From the NCBI GenBank assembly GCA_944323875.1, contig CALUUH010000006.1, positions 1 to 64,000 on the forward strand: a DNA stretch of 64,000 bases, read 5' to 3'. Every line of letters begins with the position of its first letter. The stretch's first letter is position 1. Source of the DNA: Candidatus Gastranaerophilales bacterium. Its GTDB lineage: Bacteria; Cyanobacteriota; Vampirovibrionia; Gastranaerophilales; Gastranaerophilaceae. Under the pieces are notes generated by a model that saw only the letters and a list, made by a program, of their open reading frames with translations, ran no database searches and had not been told where the DNA came from. The position numbers and the translations under genes are program-made. Positions 16,624-25,576 of this stretch are shown piece by piece.

Positions 16624-18357
16624 ATGAAAAAACATATTTGTCTTTTATCAGTGATTATACTTTTCGGAGTGACTTTTAATCAGCATGCATTTTCATTCGG
16701 CGAAATTCCTGCTGCGACTTTACAGGTTGCCTCTAACGCCGGTTATAATACTGCTATTACCAGTGTGCCGCGCTCTCCTGTTGTGCGGGTAGGGATTGGC
16801 AATGCTAATTTCGGAACTTATGTTTATTCTAATATCGGAATTTACGGGACATCTGATGTTCAAATATACGATAATAACAGGTTGGTTAAATCAGTTCCGG
16901 CTTATGCTGATGTATTAATCAAACGCAGCAGCGGCCTGTATGAAATAACATTTGAGGATGGAGAAAAAGTATCTGTTTTCGGGCCTGTTAGATTTACATG
17001 CAATAGCGGGCTTTTAGGAGTAAAGGATTTGAAACGTGCAGGCAAACCTGCTTTGTATCACGGGGCTTTTGAACTTGCAAAATACGATAATAACAGATTT
17101 AACCTTGTAAATATGATAGAGGTTGAGGAATATTTAAAAGGTGTTGTACCTAATGAAATGCCTGTTGATTTTGGCTTAAATGCGCTTAAGGCTCAGACGG
17201 TTGCGGCCAGAAACTATGTGTTGTCGCCGAGGGTAAAATCCTCTCCGAATTATGATGTTGTGGATTCCGTTGCAAGTCAGGTATATTACGGAGCAAATAC
17301 TGAAAAACCGCTGGCGACTCAGGCCGTGGAAGAAACGGAAGGTGTGGTTGCGCTTTATAATTGGGATTTGATTTTGGCACAGTACAGTTCGACAGCCGGA
17401 GGGTATACGGAAGATTTTTCACTGGCGTTTTCTGACCCGAATACAAAAGAATTTCCGTCAAAAGAAAGGCCTTATCTGAAAGCAAAAGCCGATATATTAA
17501 CACAGAAACCGTTGAATAATGACGATGATGCCGCTGAATTTTATAAGTCACGGCCGGATTCTTTTGATATTCGTTCACCGTATTACCGCTGGGAAAAGGA
17601 TTGGACAGGTCAGGAATTGCATGATGTTTTGCAAAACACACTTGTTGCACAATCTGCAACAGGGTTTGTAAAACCGGCCTTTAATAAAGGCGATAAATTG
17701 GATAATCTTGTTGCAATAAATGTAAAACGCCGCGGAGAGTCAGGTAAAATCGTTGAACTGGAAATTGTGACAGAGTCACAAAACTTTATTGTGCAAAAGG
17801 AACTTGTAATCAGACGGCTTTTTGTAAATAAAGGTAAGGCATTGCCGAGTGCAAATGTTGTTTTTGAATGTGCGCAGGATGATTACGGAAATATAGTTTC
17901 TGTCAAGGCATACGGCGGAGGTTACGGGCATGGGGTCGGTTTAAGCCAGTTCGGGGCCGGATTTATGGGCTCAGAACTTAATATTCCTTATGAAAAAATT
18001 CTCCAGCATTATTACACTGATATTGTTCTTGGCACAAAACCGGTTATGCTTTCACAGCCTAATCAAAATGTGACTCAGAATTTTTATACAACCGGAAAAG
18101 AAACTAATCTGGTAATAGACAATCATTCTGCCGACAAAACTCTGGAATGTGTGATTAACGGGAAAGATGTAACTCTGGATATTGCTGGGGCGCTTTTTGC
18201 TGATAAAGAATCAAAATTAGATATCTCAAAATATATTAAAAAGGGCCGAAATACAATTACATTTATTGCGCCTGAGGCCTTGAGACATGGAAAGGATAAA
18301 TATATAAAACTATACGTGGAATTGGTGAAAAAAGATGACTTCAAATACAATTGGTGA
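16624..18357 (+). CDS. SpoIID/LytB-domain protein
   Basis: A secreted protein of the SpoIID/LytB family. SpoIID is a lytic transglycosylase acting on denuded glycan strands; LytB family members modify amidase action. Signal peptide at residues 1-24. The catalytic-domain core EEYLKGVVPNEMP with its Glu residues is near 175, followed by LKAQTVAARNY and the late YGGGYGHGVGLSQFGA motif near 430. A C-terminal 100 residues look like a beta-rich add-on. I start at 16624 because of the -10/leaderless arrangement; a start at 16606 is possible. It overlaps murJ by 23 bases, linking it to cell-wall synthesis. Confidence 0.88.
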   Translation: MKKHICLLSVIILFGVTFNQHAFSFGEIPAATLQVASNAGYNTAITSVPRSPVVRVGIGNANFGTYVYSNIGIYGTSDVQIYDNNRLVKSVPAYADVLIKRSSGLYEITFEDGEKVSVFGPVRFTCNSGLLGVKDLKRAGKPALYHGAFELAKYDNNRFNLVNMIEVEEYLKGVVPNEMPVDFGLNALKAQTVAARNYVLSPRVKSSPNYDVVDSVASQVYYGANTEKPLATQAVEETEGVVALYNWDLILAQYSSTAGGYTEDFSLAFSDPNTKEFPSKERPYLKAKADILTQKPLNNDDDAAEFYKSRPDSFDIRSPYYRWEKDWTGQELHDVLQNTLVAQSATGFVKPAFNKGDKLDNLVAINVKRRGESGKIVELEIVTESQNFIVQKELVIRRLFVNKGKALPSANVVFECAQDDYGNIVSVKAYGGGYGHGVGLSQFGAGFMGSELNIPYEKILQHYYTDIVLGTKPVMLSQPNQNVTQNFYTTGKETNLVIDNHSADKTLECVINGKDVTLDIAGALFADKESKLDISKYIKKGRNTITFIAPEALRHGKDKYIKLYVELVKKDDFKYNW

Positions 18358-19942
18358 TGACGGGAAAACAACAAGTGTTCTAAGAGCCGCGTGGATGATT
18401 GCGGTAGTGACGATTTTTAGTAAATTAATAGGTTTTGTAAGAGATGTTGTAATTGCCAATTATTACGGGGCAAATACTGTTTCAGATGCATATTTTTATG
18501 CATACCAGATACCTTCACTGGCAATTATATTACTCGGCGGTGTCGGCGGCCCTTTTCACAGTGCAACTGTTGCGGTGTTTACCAAACTGATACCTGATTT
18601 AAAGGCAAAACCCACGGAGTTTGTAAATAAATTATACAATACGTTTTTAACGGCCAGTGTAATGTTTTTTACGCTGTTGGGTCTGATATTTTTTATTTTT
18701 TCGGACAAAATAATGCAGATAATCATATCGGATTCCAATCCGGAATTGTTAACTCTTGCTGCACAGCATTTACAGATAATGACACCGGTATTCATTGTCG
18801 GCGGAATTGTCGGAATTTATTACGGGCTTTTGATTACATACAGAGAATTTATGCTGCCGAATTTCTCGCCTATTGTAATGAGTATTGTCATTATTCTGAT
18901 GGTAATGCTGACAAAACATGATCCGCACGGATATGTTCTGGCTGTTGCAACGACAATAGGTGCGATTTGTCAGTTCCTTTTACAGTTTCCGAAAATCAGA
19001 CAGATAGGTTTTCGGTTCAAACCGAATTTTGATTTTACCAATAATCCGGAATTTAAAAATATTTGTGAACTGCTTTTCCCTGCGATATTGAGTTCAACAG
19101 TCGGACAAATACATATTTATGTAGATATGTTTTTTGCATCTTCATTAAAAGAGGGAGCGTGGACTGCTGTGGGCTACGCAAACAGAATTTTCCAGTTTCC
19201 GGTCGGAATTCTTGTGACGGCATTTCTCGTACCGCTGTTTCCTATTTTTTCCAGACTTGTTGCGGAAAATGATATGAACGGGATACGAAGATATTTTAAT
19301 AAAGGTGTCGGGGTATTATTTTTCGGTGCAATACCTATTATTATCGGGATACTTGTTGTCGGGTATGACGGTGTAAGTTTGATTTTTGAACGCGGGGCAT
19401 TTGATGCAAGAGCTACGTTTATGGTAACTGAAGCATTATGGTTTTTGTCTGTTTCAATTCTGCCTTATGTGTTCAGGGACTCGATAACAAGGGTTTATTA
19501 TTCGTTTAATGATTCCAAAACCCCATTTTTAGTTGCTTTTTCATCAATTATTTTGAAGTATTTGTTGAATGTAATCTTTTTAAGAGTTCTGGGTATGGGA
19601 ATTGGCGGCATTACACTTTCTACGTCACTTGTGACCCTGTTTAATGCGATTGTTCTCGGAGTTTTAATTCAGAAAAAACTTGATATGAATTATAAAGAGT
19701 TATTTATCAATTTAGGCAAAATGATTTTTGCGGGGATTGTATCTTTTGTATTGTGTATTGCAACGGCATACGTACTTGTACATTATCTGAGTATGCCAAA
19801 AGCATTGCTTGAGATAACCAAAATTATAGTTGTCGGTATTGTCTGCCTCGCCACTTATACAAGCCTTAATATATCTTTCGGTATGGATTACGCGGTCGAA
19901 CTCGCAGAAAGATTGATTGGCAAAATCAAAAGGAGTAAATAA
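18335..19942 (+). CDS. murJ: Lipid II flippase MurJ (MviN)
   Basis: The polytopic membrane flippase that moves lipid II across the inner membrane for peptidoglycan synthesis. The sequence has about 14 hydrophobic segments over 535 residues, with the family-typical N-terminal stretch FSKLIGFVRDVVIANYYG (residues 28-45) and the PFHSATVAVF region. It overlaps the SpoIID-like gene and is followed by tsaC with stop and start overlapping (TAATG), so the three form one operon. Confidence 0.95.
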   Translation: MTSNTIGDDGKTTSVLRAAWMIAVVTIFSKLIGFVRDVVIANYYGANTVSDAYFYAYQIPSLAIILLGGVGGPFHSATVAVFTKLIPDLKAKPTEFVNKLYNTFLTASVMFFTLLGLIFFIFSDKIMQIIISDSNPELLTLAAQHLQIMTPVFIVGGIVGIYYGLLITYREFMLPNFSPIVMSIVIILMVMLTKHDPHGYVLAVATTIGAICQFLLQFPKIRQIGFRFKPNFDFTNNPEFKNICELLFPAILSSTVGQIHIYVDMFFASSLKEGAWTAVGYANRIFQFPVGILVTAFLVPLFPIFSRLVAENDMNGIRRYFNKGVGVLFFGAIPIIIGILVVGYDGVSLIFERGAFDARATFMVTEALWFLSVSILPYVFRDSITRVYYSFNDSKTPFLVAFSSIILKYLLNVIFLRVLGMGIGGITLSTSLVTLFNAIVLGVLIQKKLDMNYKELFINLGKMIFAGIVSFVLCIATAYVLVHYLSMPKALLEITKIIVVGIVCLATYTSLNISFGMDYAVELAERLIGKIKRSK

Positions 19943-20526
19943 TGATAAAAAACAGAGAAGAAATAAAAAATATTTTAGAGAATGACGGTGTAATCGCCTT
20001 TGTAACAGATACTGTCTGGGGGCTTGGCTGTCTGCCGACATCAGAAAAAGCTGTAAAAAAAATCTACGAAATAAAAAAACGTGAAGCGCAAAAACCGCTT
20101 ATTCTTATGTCAAACGAAGTTTATCACCTGTTGAATTATGTTAAGATAATTCCGAAAACAGGTCAGAAATTAGTAAAAAAATATTTCCCCGGGGCTCTGA
20201 CACTTGTCACGGAAAAGTCAGATGCTACACCTTATTATATAACTTCAAATATGGAAACAGTGGGCATTCGCGTACCTGATAACGAGGTTTTCAAGGAAAT
20301 TTGCGAGATAGCCTCCGGACATGTGCTGGCAACAACAAGCGCAAATCTTTCTCATCAACCTTCTGCAAAAACGTATGAACAGGCACTGGAAAATATGAGC
20401 GGCCTTGCCGATCTTGTTATAGAGGATTACGGGCATTGCTGCAAAGGTCTGGAATCAACGGTAGTTGGTGTTTTCGGGGATGAAATGAGGATTTTTCGTC
20501 AGGGAGCTATAACCATTGAATTGTAA
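19942..20526 (+). CDS. tsaC: L-threonylcarbamoyladenylate synthase
   Basis: A YrdC/Sua5-fold enzyme that makes threonylcarbamoyl-AMP from Thr, bicarbonate and ATP for the t6A37 modification of ANN-decoding tRNAs. Family motifs: FVTDTVWGLGC (residues 18-28), KKREAQKPLILM (about 48-59), and TTSANLSHQPSAKT near 131. It is the short TsaC form of 194 residues. SD AAAAGGAG. It is the last gene of the SpoIID-murJ-tsaC operon. Confidence 0.94.
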   Translation: MIKNREEIKNILENDGVIAFVTDTVWGLGCLPTSEKAVKKIYEIKKREAQKPLILMSNEVYHLLNYVKIIPKTGQKLVKKYFPGALTLVTEKSDATPYYITSNMETVGIRVPDNEVFKEICEIASGHVLATTSANLSHQPSAKTYEQALENMSGLADLVIEDYGHCCKGLESTVVGVFGDEMRIFRQGAITIEL

Positions 20527-20544
20527 ATCTTCCTGTTTTAGGGG

Positions 20545-20573
20545 TTGAAAAATGTTTTAATATAGGTTATAAT
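20545..20573 (+). promoter_or_regulatory. Promoter of candidate small RNA
   Basis: TTGAAA (20545-20550), a 17-base spacer and consensus TATAAT (20568-20573), predicting a start near 20580, right before a hairpin and with no protein gene on this strand downstream. Confidence 0.65.
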
Positions 20574-20579
20574 ATAGAA

Positions 20580-20673
20580 AAGGGCGTGCGGATTGCTGGT
20601 CCGCACATAAAAAGCCCCTTGTTATTTAGTGAAGAACTAGCAGTATTAAAAGAATTATTGCTAGTTCTTTTTC
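20580..20673 (+). ncRNA. Candidate small RNA, possible antitoxin of a type I-like locus
   Basis: About 94 nt with its own promoter. The 5' half forms a GTGCGGA/TCCGCAC hairpin nested in AAGGGC/GCCCCTT. The 3' half is a terminator: GAACTAGCA / TGCTAGTTC followed by TTTTT. Its last 48 nt are complementary to the coding region of the 21-residue peptide on the opposite strand (20626-20691). The alternative reading is a double terminator of the tsaC operon, but the consensus promoter argues for an independent transcript. Confidence 0.55.
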
Positions 20674-20691
20674 AGAAATACTGAAAATCAC
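20626..20691 (-). CDS. Tiny hydrophobic peptide, 21 residues, toxin-like
   Basis: A GTG-initiated frame reading MIFSISEKELAIILLILLVLH: a short charged N-terminus then an uninterrupted hydrophobic segment of about 11 residues. Upstream is one of the longest SD matches possible, AAAGGAGGTGAT, ending six bases before GTG. The mRNA has two mutually exclusive hairpins around the SD and start (TTCAGAAA with TTTCTGAA; CTGAAAATC with GATTTTCAG). An extended -10 (TGATAATAT, near 20785-20792) could drive it, giving a leader of nearly 90 nt. These are traits of type I toxins, but no named family matches. Confidence 0.45.
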   Translation of the reverse strand: MIFSISEKELAIILLILLVLH

Positions 20692-20734
20692 ACTATATCA
20701 CCTCCTTTCTGAAGCAGTTGCTACCGATTTTCAG
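20681..20734 (-). promoter_or_regulatory. Alternative RNA structures around the peptide SD
   Basis: Bases 20681-20689 pair with 20726-20734, and 20671-20678 pair with 20706-20713. The two helices cross, so they must be alternatives or a pseudoknot; the SD (20701-20710) lies between them. The gene-free stretch 20527-20842 is otherwise filled by the small-RNA and peptide features listed here. Confidence 0.45.
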
Positions 20735-20842
20735 TCTGTGCTGCTCAGATATGAAGTGAAAAGAGGCTTTGCCCTTTCAAATCTATATTATCAAAGATTT
20801 ATTAGACAAAAACCGTCTGATTAATGGAAATATTATCAAAAA

Positions 20843-21685
20843 TTACACAAGCTCAGCTGCACGATAAGAACTTCTGACAAGCGGCCCTATTTGATAGTGC
20901 TTAAAGCCTATATTTTGCGCCATGGATTTTAAAATCTCGTATTCTTCAAGCCGGTAATATTTTGCAACCGGAAGATGTTCTTTGGAAGGCTGTATATACT
21001 GGCCAATAGTTAAGATATCACATCCCACATTTTTTAAATCTATGAGTGTTGTTTCAATTTGTCCAAAAGTCTCGCCTAGACCGATCATTAATCCCGATTT
21101 TGTCAAAATATTGCTGTTATTTTTAATATATTTTAAAACATCAAGCGAACGCTCATAAATAGCTTGCGGTCGAGCGGTTTTAAAAAGTTCTCTAACTGTT
21201 TCAATATTGTGGTTAAAAACATCCGGATGAGCTGTTATAATGGTGTCCAAGGCTTGTGTGTCCCCTTTAAAATCCGGCGTTAAAATTTCAATCTTCACAT
21301 AAGGTGAAAGCTTCCTTATTGAATAAATGCAATTTGCAAAATGCTGCGCGCCGCCGTCCGGCAAATCGTCACGTGTAACAGAGGTTATGACAGAATATTT
21401 AAGTCTTAATTCTTTGACGGCTTTTGCAATATGTTCGGGCTCATTGATGTCAAGCGGTTCAGGTTTTGCACAGCCAATATTGCAATAACGGCAGTTTCTT
21501 GTACAAACATTCCCCATTATTAGAAATGTTGTTGTATTTTTTGCATAACACTCGTTTTTATTAGGGCAACGCGCATTTTCGCATACAGTATTGAGACAAT
21601 TTGTCTTTAAAATACGGCGTACAGTGCGTGTTTTATCAGTATCAATTATTGGACGTTTTAAGTATTCAGGCAGCCTTTCTCTCAT
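20843..21685 (-). CDS. lipA: Lipoyl synthase
   Basis: A radical-SAM enzyme that inserts two sulfurs into protein-bound octanoyl groups. It carries the auxiliary-cluster cysteines (CLNTVCENARCPNKNEC, about residues 34-50) and the radical-SAM CTRNCRYC motif (about 63-70). Start set at ATG 21685 by the SD GAGAGG; an in-frame upstream start at 21718 adds 11 residues. The 280-residue length is normal. Its client complexes are presumably served by the dihydrolipoyl dehydrogenase encoded just downstream at 22111. Confidence 0.95.
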   Translation of the reverse strand: MRERLPEYLKRPIIDTDKTRTVRRILKTNCLNTVCENARCPNKNECYAKNTTTFLIMGNVCTRNCRYCNIGCAKPEPLDINEPEHIAKAVKELRLKYSVITSVTRDDLPDGGAQHFANCIYSIRKLSPYVKIEILTPDFKGDTQALDTIITAHPDVFNHNIETVRELFKTARPQAIYERSLDVLKYIKNNSNILTKSGLMIGLGETFGQIETTLIDLKNVGCDILTIGQYIQPSKEHLPVAKYYRLEEYEILKSMAQNIGFKHYQIGPLVRSSYRAAELV

Positions 21686-21780
21686 GTTTTTCCTCTCTTT
21701 AAGAAAATTATACTTCAATTAAGAAAAAATGTTGCATTTTTCTAAAAAAAAGGGTAAAATATAATTAAAAGGAATATGTT

Positions 21781-22077
21781 ATGAAAAAATTATTAGTTAT
21801 TTTATGTTTGTTATGTTTAGCACCGTCAAGTTATGCTGTACTTGACAGAAATTATTTTGAATACGATCTTACTCCATCAGGAGCATACACAGAAGACGAC
21901 ACAAAATCTGAAGTCACTACAACAACAGAAAGTGTTACAACAAAAGATACCAAAAAACAGAAAAAACAAAAAGTTAAATACAAACGTAAGGGTTTTTCCG
22001 GTCAAGGCTCAGGACAGGCAAACACTTATTGGGATTTTGGTCGTCCAAACTACGGATTTACAGGTGATATTCAATAA
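21781..22077 (+). CDS. Small secreted protein
   Basis: A 98-residue protein with a clean signal peptide (residues 1-19, ending SSYA). The mature part is Thr/Lys-rich and low-complexity, with a run of basic residues (KKQKKQKVKYKRK) and a Gly/Tyr-rich end. SD AAAGGA. It has its own terminator. Function unknown; the basic, disordered mature part suggests envelope or surface association. Confidence 0.7.
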   Translation: MKKLLVILCLLCLAPSSYAVLDRNYFEYDLTPSGAYTEDDTKSEVTTTTESVTTKDTKKQKKQKVKYKRKGFSGQGSGQANTYWDFGRPNYGFTGDIQ

Positions 22078-22084
22078 AAATTTG

Positions 22085-22112
22085 AAACGGACTTTTTTAA
22101 AGTCCGTTTTTT
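22085..22112 (+). terminator. Rho-independent terminator
   Basis: An 11-bp stem AAACGGACTTT / AAAGTCCGTTT, 3-nt loop and T-run. It ends the small secreted-protein gene and abuts the convergent lpd stop codon. Confidence 0.9.
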
Positions 22113-23349
22113 AAATCTTAAACAAACACTCAAATATACCCTCTGAATATGTCGGGTGTGCAAAACATATTTCTTTTAATTTGTTAATGGAAATTTCATT
22201 CTGTATCGCGAGCGTTATTTGTTGTATTAGCGCAGATGCTTCTTTGGATACAATATGCGCGCCGATAATTTTATTGTTTTGTGTAAGAATTTTTATTAAG
22301 CCGTCACTGCAGTTGTCACAATGTGATTTGCCAAGTGAAGAAATAAGCAGAGTCGCTTTTTGATAACTTCCAGCCTCTAAATCCTGTTCGCGGAGTCCAA
22401 CCCAGGCGATTTCAGGACAGCCGTATACGACTGACGGAACAAGAGATTTATCAAAAGGTATTCCGCTGACTTCTGATATCGCTTGTTTTATGGCGTAATG
22501 CGCGAGTTGTATTTCTCCGCATACATCACCTATATATGAAACGCCTTCAATTTTTTCATCTAAACAAGGTTTGCGGCCAACTGCAACAAGGATTTTTTCT
22601 GCTGAAACTGTTTCGCCGTTAGATAGGTGTATTTTTGTGTTGTCAATCTTTTCAACAGTTGTTGATGTGTAAAATTTTATCTTTTTAGATTTAAAAATAC
22701 GCTCTAAACGTTTGGAAATGTCAGTATCTGCAAGCGGCAAAAGGTGTTCGGCCGCCTCGATAACCGTAACTTCAACATCAAACGCCGCTAAAATTCTTGC
22801 CCACTCTGTACCTATTGCGCCGGAGCCTATTATTAGAATGCTTTCAGGCAAACCGGTTAAATTCAAAATATCATCAGAATTTAAAATGTAGTTGTGGTCA
22901 AACTCCATACCTTTTAAACTTTTAGGTTCTGATCCTGTTGCGACGATTATTTTTGAGCATTTATATGTTACATCATCAGCCAAAATCGTGTTTTTATCAA
23001 TAAGTTTTGCCGCTGCGTTTATTAGGGTAACTTTTGCATTTTTTAGCGCTAGTTCAATACCTTTTCGAAGTTTTTCAACGGTTTTATCTTTGTGCTCAAT
23101 TATTTTTGAAAAGTCGAAATCAAGTTTTTCTGCATAAATGCCGAGCTCTTGTGCACATTTCATTTCTTCGTATAATTCAGCGGAATGCAGAATTGTTTTT
23201 GTCGGAATACATCCTCTGTTAAGACAAACTCCGCCGATTTTGTCCTTTTCAAACAAAATTACTTTGAGTCCTGTGCTTGCAGCGTGAAGTGCGGCGGTGT
23301 ATCCTGCCGGGCCTGCTCCGATTATTCCTAAATCAAAATTTTCAGCCAT
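22111..23349 (-). CDS. lpd: Dihydrolipoyl dehydrogenase
   Basis: The FAD flavoprotein (E3) that reoxidises dihydrolipoyl groups of 2-oxoacid dehydrogenase or glycine-cleavage complexes. FAD motif GIIGAGPAGY (residues 8-17), redox-active CLNRGC (about 42-47), NAD motif IIGSGAIGTE (about 172), and C-terminal catalytic HPTYSE are present. At 412 residues it is some 50 shorter than typical enzymes, with compact NAD and interface domains. It is followed at 18 bases by alr on the same strand. Confidence 0.92.
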   Translation of the reverse strand: MAENFDLGIIGAGPAGYTAALHAASTGLKVILFEKDKIGGVCLNRGCIPTKTILHSAELYEEMKCAQELGIYAEKLDFDFSKIIEHKDKTVEKLRKGIELALKNAKVTLINAAAKLIDKNTILADDVTYKCSKIIVATGSEPKSLKGMEFDHNYILNSDDILNLTGLPESILIIGSGAIGTEWARILAAFDVEVTVIEAAEHLLPLADTDISKRLERIFKSKKIKFYTSTTVEKIDNTKIHLSNGETVSAEKILVAVGRKPCLDEKIEGVSYIGDVCGEIQLAHYAIKQAISEVSGIPFDKSLVPSVVYGCPEIAWVGLREQDLEAGSYQKATLLISSLGKSHCDNCSDGLIKILTQNNKIIGAHIVSKEASALIQQITLAIQNEISINKLKEICFAHPTYSEGIFECLFKI

Positions 23350-23366
23350 TAAATCTGCTCCATTGT

Positions 23367-24491
23367 TTAGCGGGTGTATATACGCGGCAGCCGGACTTTT
23401 AATCCGCAGGTCAATTCATAACTTATTGTATTGGCTAGCTTAGCCCAATCATCAATAGAATGTTCTTCATCCAGAAGCGTTATGACATCACCTAATTTTG
23501 CCTCCACACCTGTTATATCAAACATCATTTGATCCATTGTGATATTACCGACCTGAGGTACTGAATGTCCGTTTAATACCCCGTAAATTTTGTTTGATAA
23601 AATACGCGGGACACCGTCAGCATAACCAATCGGGATTGTTGCGATTGTACGGTCGCCTTTTGCACGGTAGGTATGCCCATAACTTACACCTTCACCGTCT
23701 TTTGCAGTATGAATATTTACAATACGGCCTTTGAGAGACAAAATTTGTTTTAAATTAGGTCTTTTGACTTCACCGTCAGGCGGAAGATCCGGATATAAGC
23801 CGTAAAGCGCAATACCTGCACGGCGCATATTGGAGTTTGGAACATTATAACTCATACCGCCTGCTGTGTTTAGAATGTGCAAAAGCAGACCGTCTGTATT
23901 TATTTGAGAAATTACCCTGTTCCATTTATCAATTTGTAATTGTGTTTCGTCACGTTCTTCTGCTGAGGCAAGGTGTGTGAAAATACCTTGAAGATTGATA
24001 AAATCCAATTTCTGTGCATCTTTAATAAATGCTACAGCGTCGTCAACAGACACGCCGATTCTGTTCATGCCTGTGTCAAGCTTGATGTGGACTTTCGGTT
24101 TTATACCTGTTCTGTCATAAGCTTGCCGGCAGGCATCCAAATGCTCTCTTGAAAAAATTGATATAGAAAGGTTTGCTTTAACAGCACTTTCTACAGCCCA
24201 AACAGGAACAGCGCCGAGAACAAGAATTTCGGCATTTATTTTTGCTTCTCTTAAATCAACACCTTCATCAATAGATGCCACTCCAAGCATATCCGCTCCA
24301 GAGGCCAGAAGCGTCGGGGCTAACATAACTGCCCCATGCCCGTAAGCGTCTGCTTTTACAACTGCAAGCAATTTGTCACCTTGCGGAACATTTTTTTTGA
24401 TTTCTTTAATATTGTTTGTTAAGTTTTCCAGATTAATCTCAACCCAGGCATCTCTGTGCGTGTTGATATTTGTTTGTCGCATATTTTTCAT
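23367..24491 (-). CDS. alr: Alanine racemase
   Basis: A PLP enzyme interconverting L- and D-alanine for peptidoglycan. The PLP lysine is in AVVKADAYGHGA (about residue 43), and the C-terminal domain shows SYGHTYRAKG with the second catalytic Tyr, followed by IPIGYADGVPR. Length is standard. The start ATG 24491 is preceded by TATAAT at six bases and no SD, which suggests a leaderless transcript. lpd lies downstream and may be co-transcribed. Confidence 0.95.
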   Translation of the reverse strand: MKNMRQTNINTHRDAWVEINLENLTNNIKEIKKNVPQGDKLLAVVKADAYGHGAVMLAPTLLASGADMLGVASIDEGVDLREAKINAEILVLGAVPVWAVESAVKANLSISIFSREHLDACRQAYDRTGIKPKVHIKLDTGMNRIGVSVDDAVAFIKDAQKLDFINLQGIFTHLASAEERDETQLQIDKWNRVISQINTDGLLLHILNTAGGMSYNVPNSNMRRAGIALYGLYPDLPPDGEVKRPNLKQILSLKGRIVNIHTAKDGEGVSYGHTYRAKGDRTIATIPIGYADGVPRILSNKIYGVLNGHSVPQVGNITMDQMMFDITGVEAKLGDVITLLDEEHSIDDWAKLANTISYELTCGLKVRLPRIYTR

Positions 24492-24571
24492 AAGTCCATT
24501 ATACGACAAAATAAATTTATTGCATATAAACAACAGTGTGCGGTATGTAAGAATGGTTAGCTCTTTTATCC

Positions 24572-25000
24572 TTAATTTCCAAGAGCAAATGCACTTATTC
24601 CCAGTTTGTAACTATCAATTCCAAAACCTGAAATTTGTCCGATACAAACAGGGGCGATTAATGAGTTATGTCTAAAATCCTCACGTGCATGAATATTGGT
24701 CATGTGTACTTCTACCACTTTAGCTTTAGCTGCACTGATCGCATCCCGTATTGCTATACTGGTATGTGTATAAGCTCCCGCATTAAGCACAACACCATCA
24801 TACAACGCTATACTTGCCTGTATTTTTTCTACAATCTCGCCTTCTATATTACTATGCCAGCAATCCAGTTCCACATTCAATGCCGCAGCAAAGTTTTTCA
24901 GCATTTCTTCTAACTCACCAAGAGTCATGCTCCCGTACTTTTCAGGTTCCCGTATCCCGAGCATATTCATATTTACGCCGTTAATTACTAATATTTTCAT
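24572..25000 (-). CDS. aroQ: 3-Dehydroquinate dehydratase, type II
   Basis: A dodecameric dehydratase of the shikimate pathway. Active-site features: NGVNMNMLGIREPEKYG with the catalytic Tyr near residue 22, NAGAYTHTSIAIRDA near 73, and the HMTNIHARE segment near 100 with catalytic His. 142 residues, normal. SD GAGG. It is monocistronic with a TATACT -10-like box upstream. Confidence 0.95.
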   Translation of the reverse strand: MKILVINGVNMNMLGIREPEKYGSMTLGELEEMLKNFAAALNVELDCWHSNIEGEIVEKIQASIALYDGVVLNAGAYTHTSIAIRDAISAAKAKVVEVHMTNIHAREDFRHNSLIAPVCIGQISGFGIDSYKLGISAFALGN

Positions 25001-25089
25001 GTCTATACCTCAGTTACGAGTATAACATAAAATCAAGTAATTGTAAATTTTTATTAATTTTTTGACAATTAATGTAACAAAATTGTCAT

Positions 25090-25178
25090 GCTTCGTTTAT
25101 CATGCATGTACAACTATCCCCAAATCTCCTCCCAAGATTATTGTTCAAAGTCATACTTAACGGTATGGCTTTTTTTTA
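25090..25178 (+). ncRNA. Candidate small RNA with C-rich loop
   Basis: There is no plus-strand gene here, yet a good plus-strand terminator exists (AGTCATAC / GTATGGCT, loop TTAACG, then eight T, 25149-25177). Upstream is a small hairpin AATCT / AGATT whose loop is CCTCCCA; together with flanking bases it exposes CTCCTCC, complementary to SD sequences. C-rich loops of this sort are used by several bacterial small RNAs. TTGACA at 25062 lacks a good -10 at 17 bases, so the 5' end is uncertain. Confidence 0.4.
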
Positions 25179-25251
25179 TGAGTAAATTACCATATCAAAA
25201 AATAAGACTGCTTTTTCGCAAAGCGCTGTTGTATTAAAATCTGACAACAGT

Positions 25252-25503
25252 TTACTCAAATGTAATCTTAGAAGAAACCTCTGCAACAATACGGGCGATA
25301 TCTGCTCCGCCTATTGCCACTTCAAGTATTAGCGGGGCATGTATTAATACGGTTTCTCTGTATTCCATCGTGTCTATATCTATTATGTTAAATTCAATAA
25401 AGTCTTCGCCGGCATATATAAGTTTCCCATACTCTCCCCCGGTCGCCCAACGAATAAACATGTATTGATTTTCATGTTCTTTTAGTTTTTCTACTAATCT
25501 CAT
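25252..25503 (-). CDS. Small hypothetical protein, possible Sm-like barrel
   Basis: An 83-residue beta-rich protein. Its pattern (YMFIRWATGGEYGKLIYAG followed by DFIEFNIID and a final strand before a short helix) resembles the small beta-barrel of Sm/SH3-like proteins, but no signature is decisive. SD TAGG near the start is modest. It precedes the 215-residue hypothetical gene's downstream end; both are minus-strand and 73 bases apart, possibly one unit. Confidence 0.6.
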   Translation of the reverse strand: MRLVEKLKEHENQYMFIRWATGGEYGKLIYAGEDFIEFNIIDIDTMEYRETVLIHAPLILEVAIGGADIARIVAEVSSKITFE

Positions 25504-25576
25504 CTACTAAATACCTACATCCTATATAATAATATATTTTATTTATTTTTTGGTTAAAGTCAACTTTTTAGAATAA

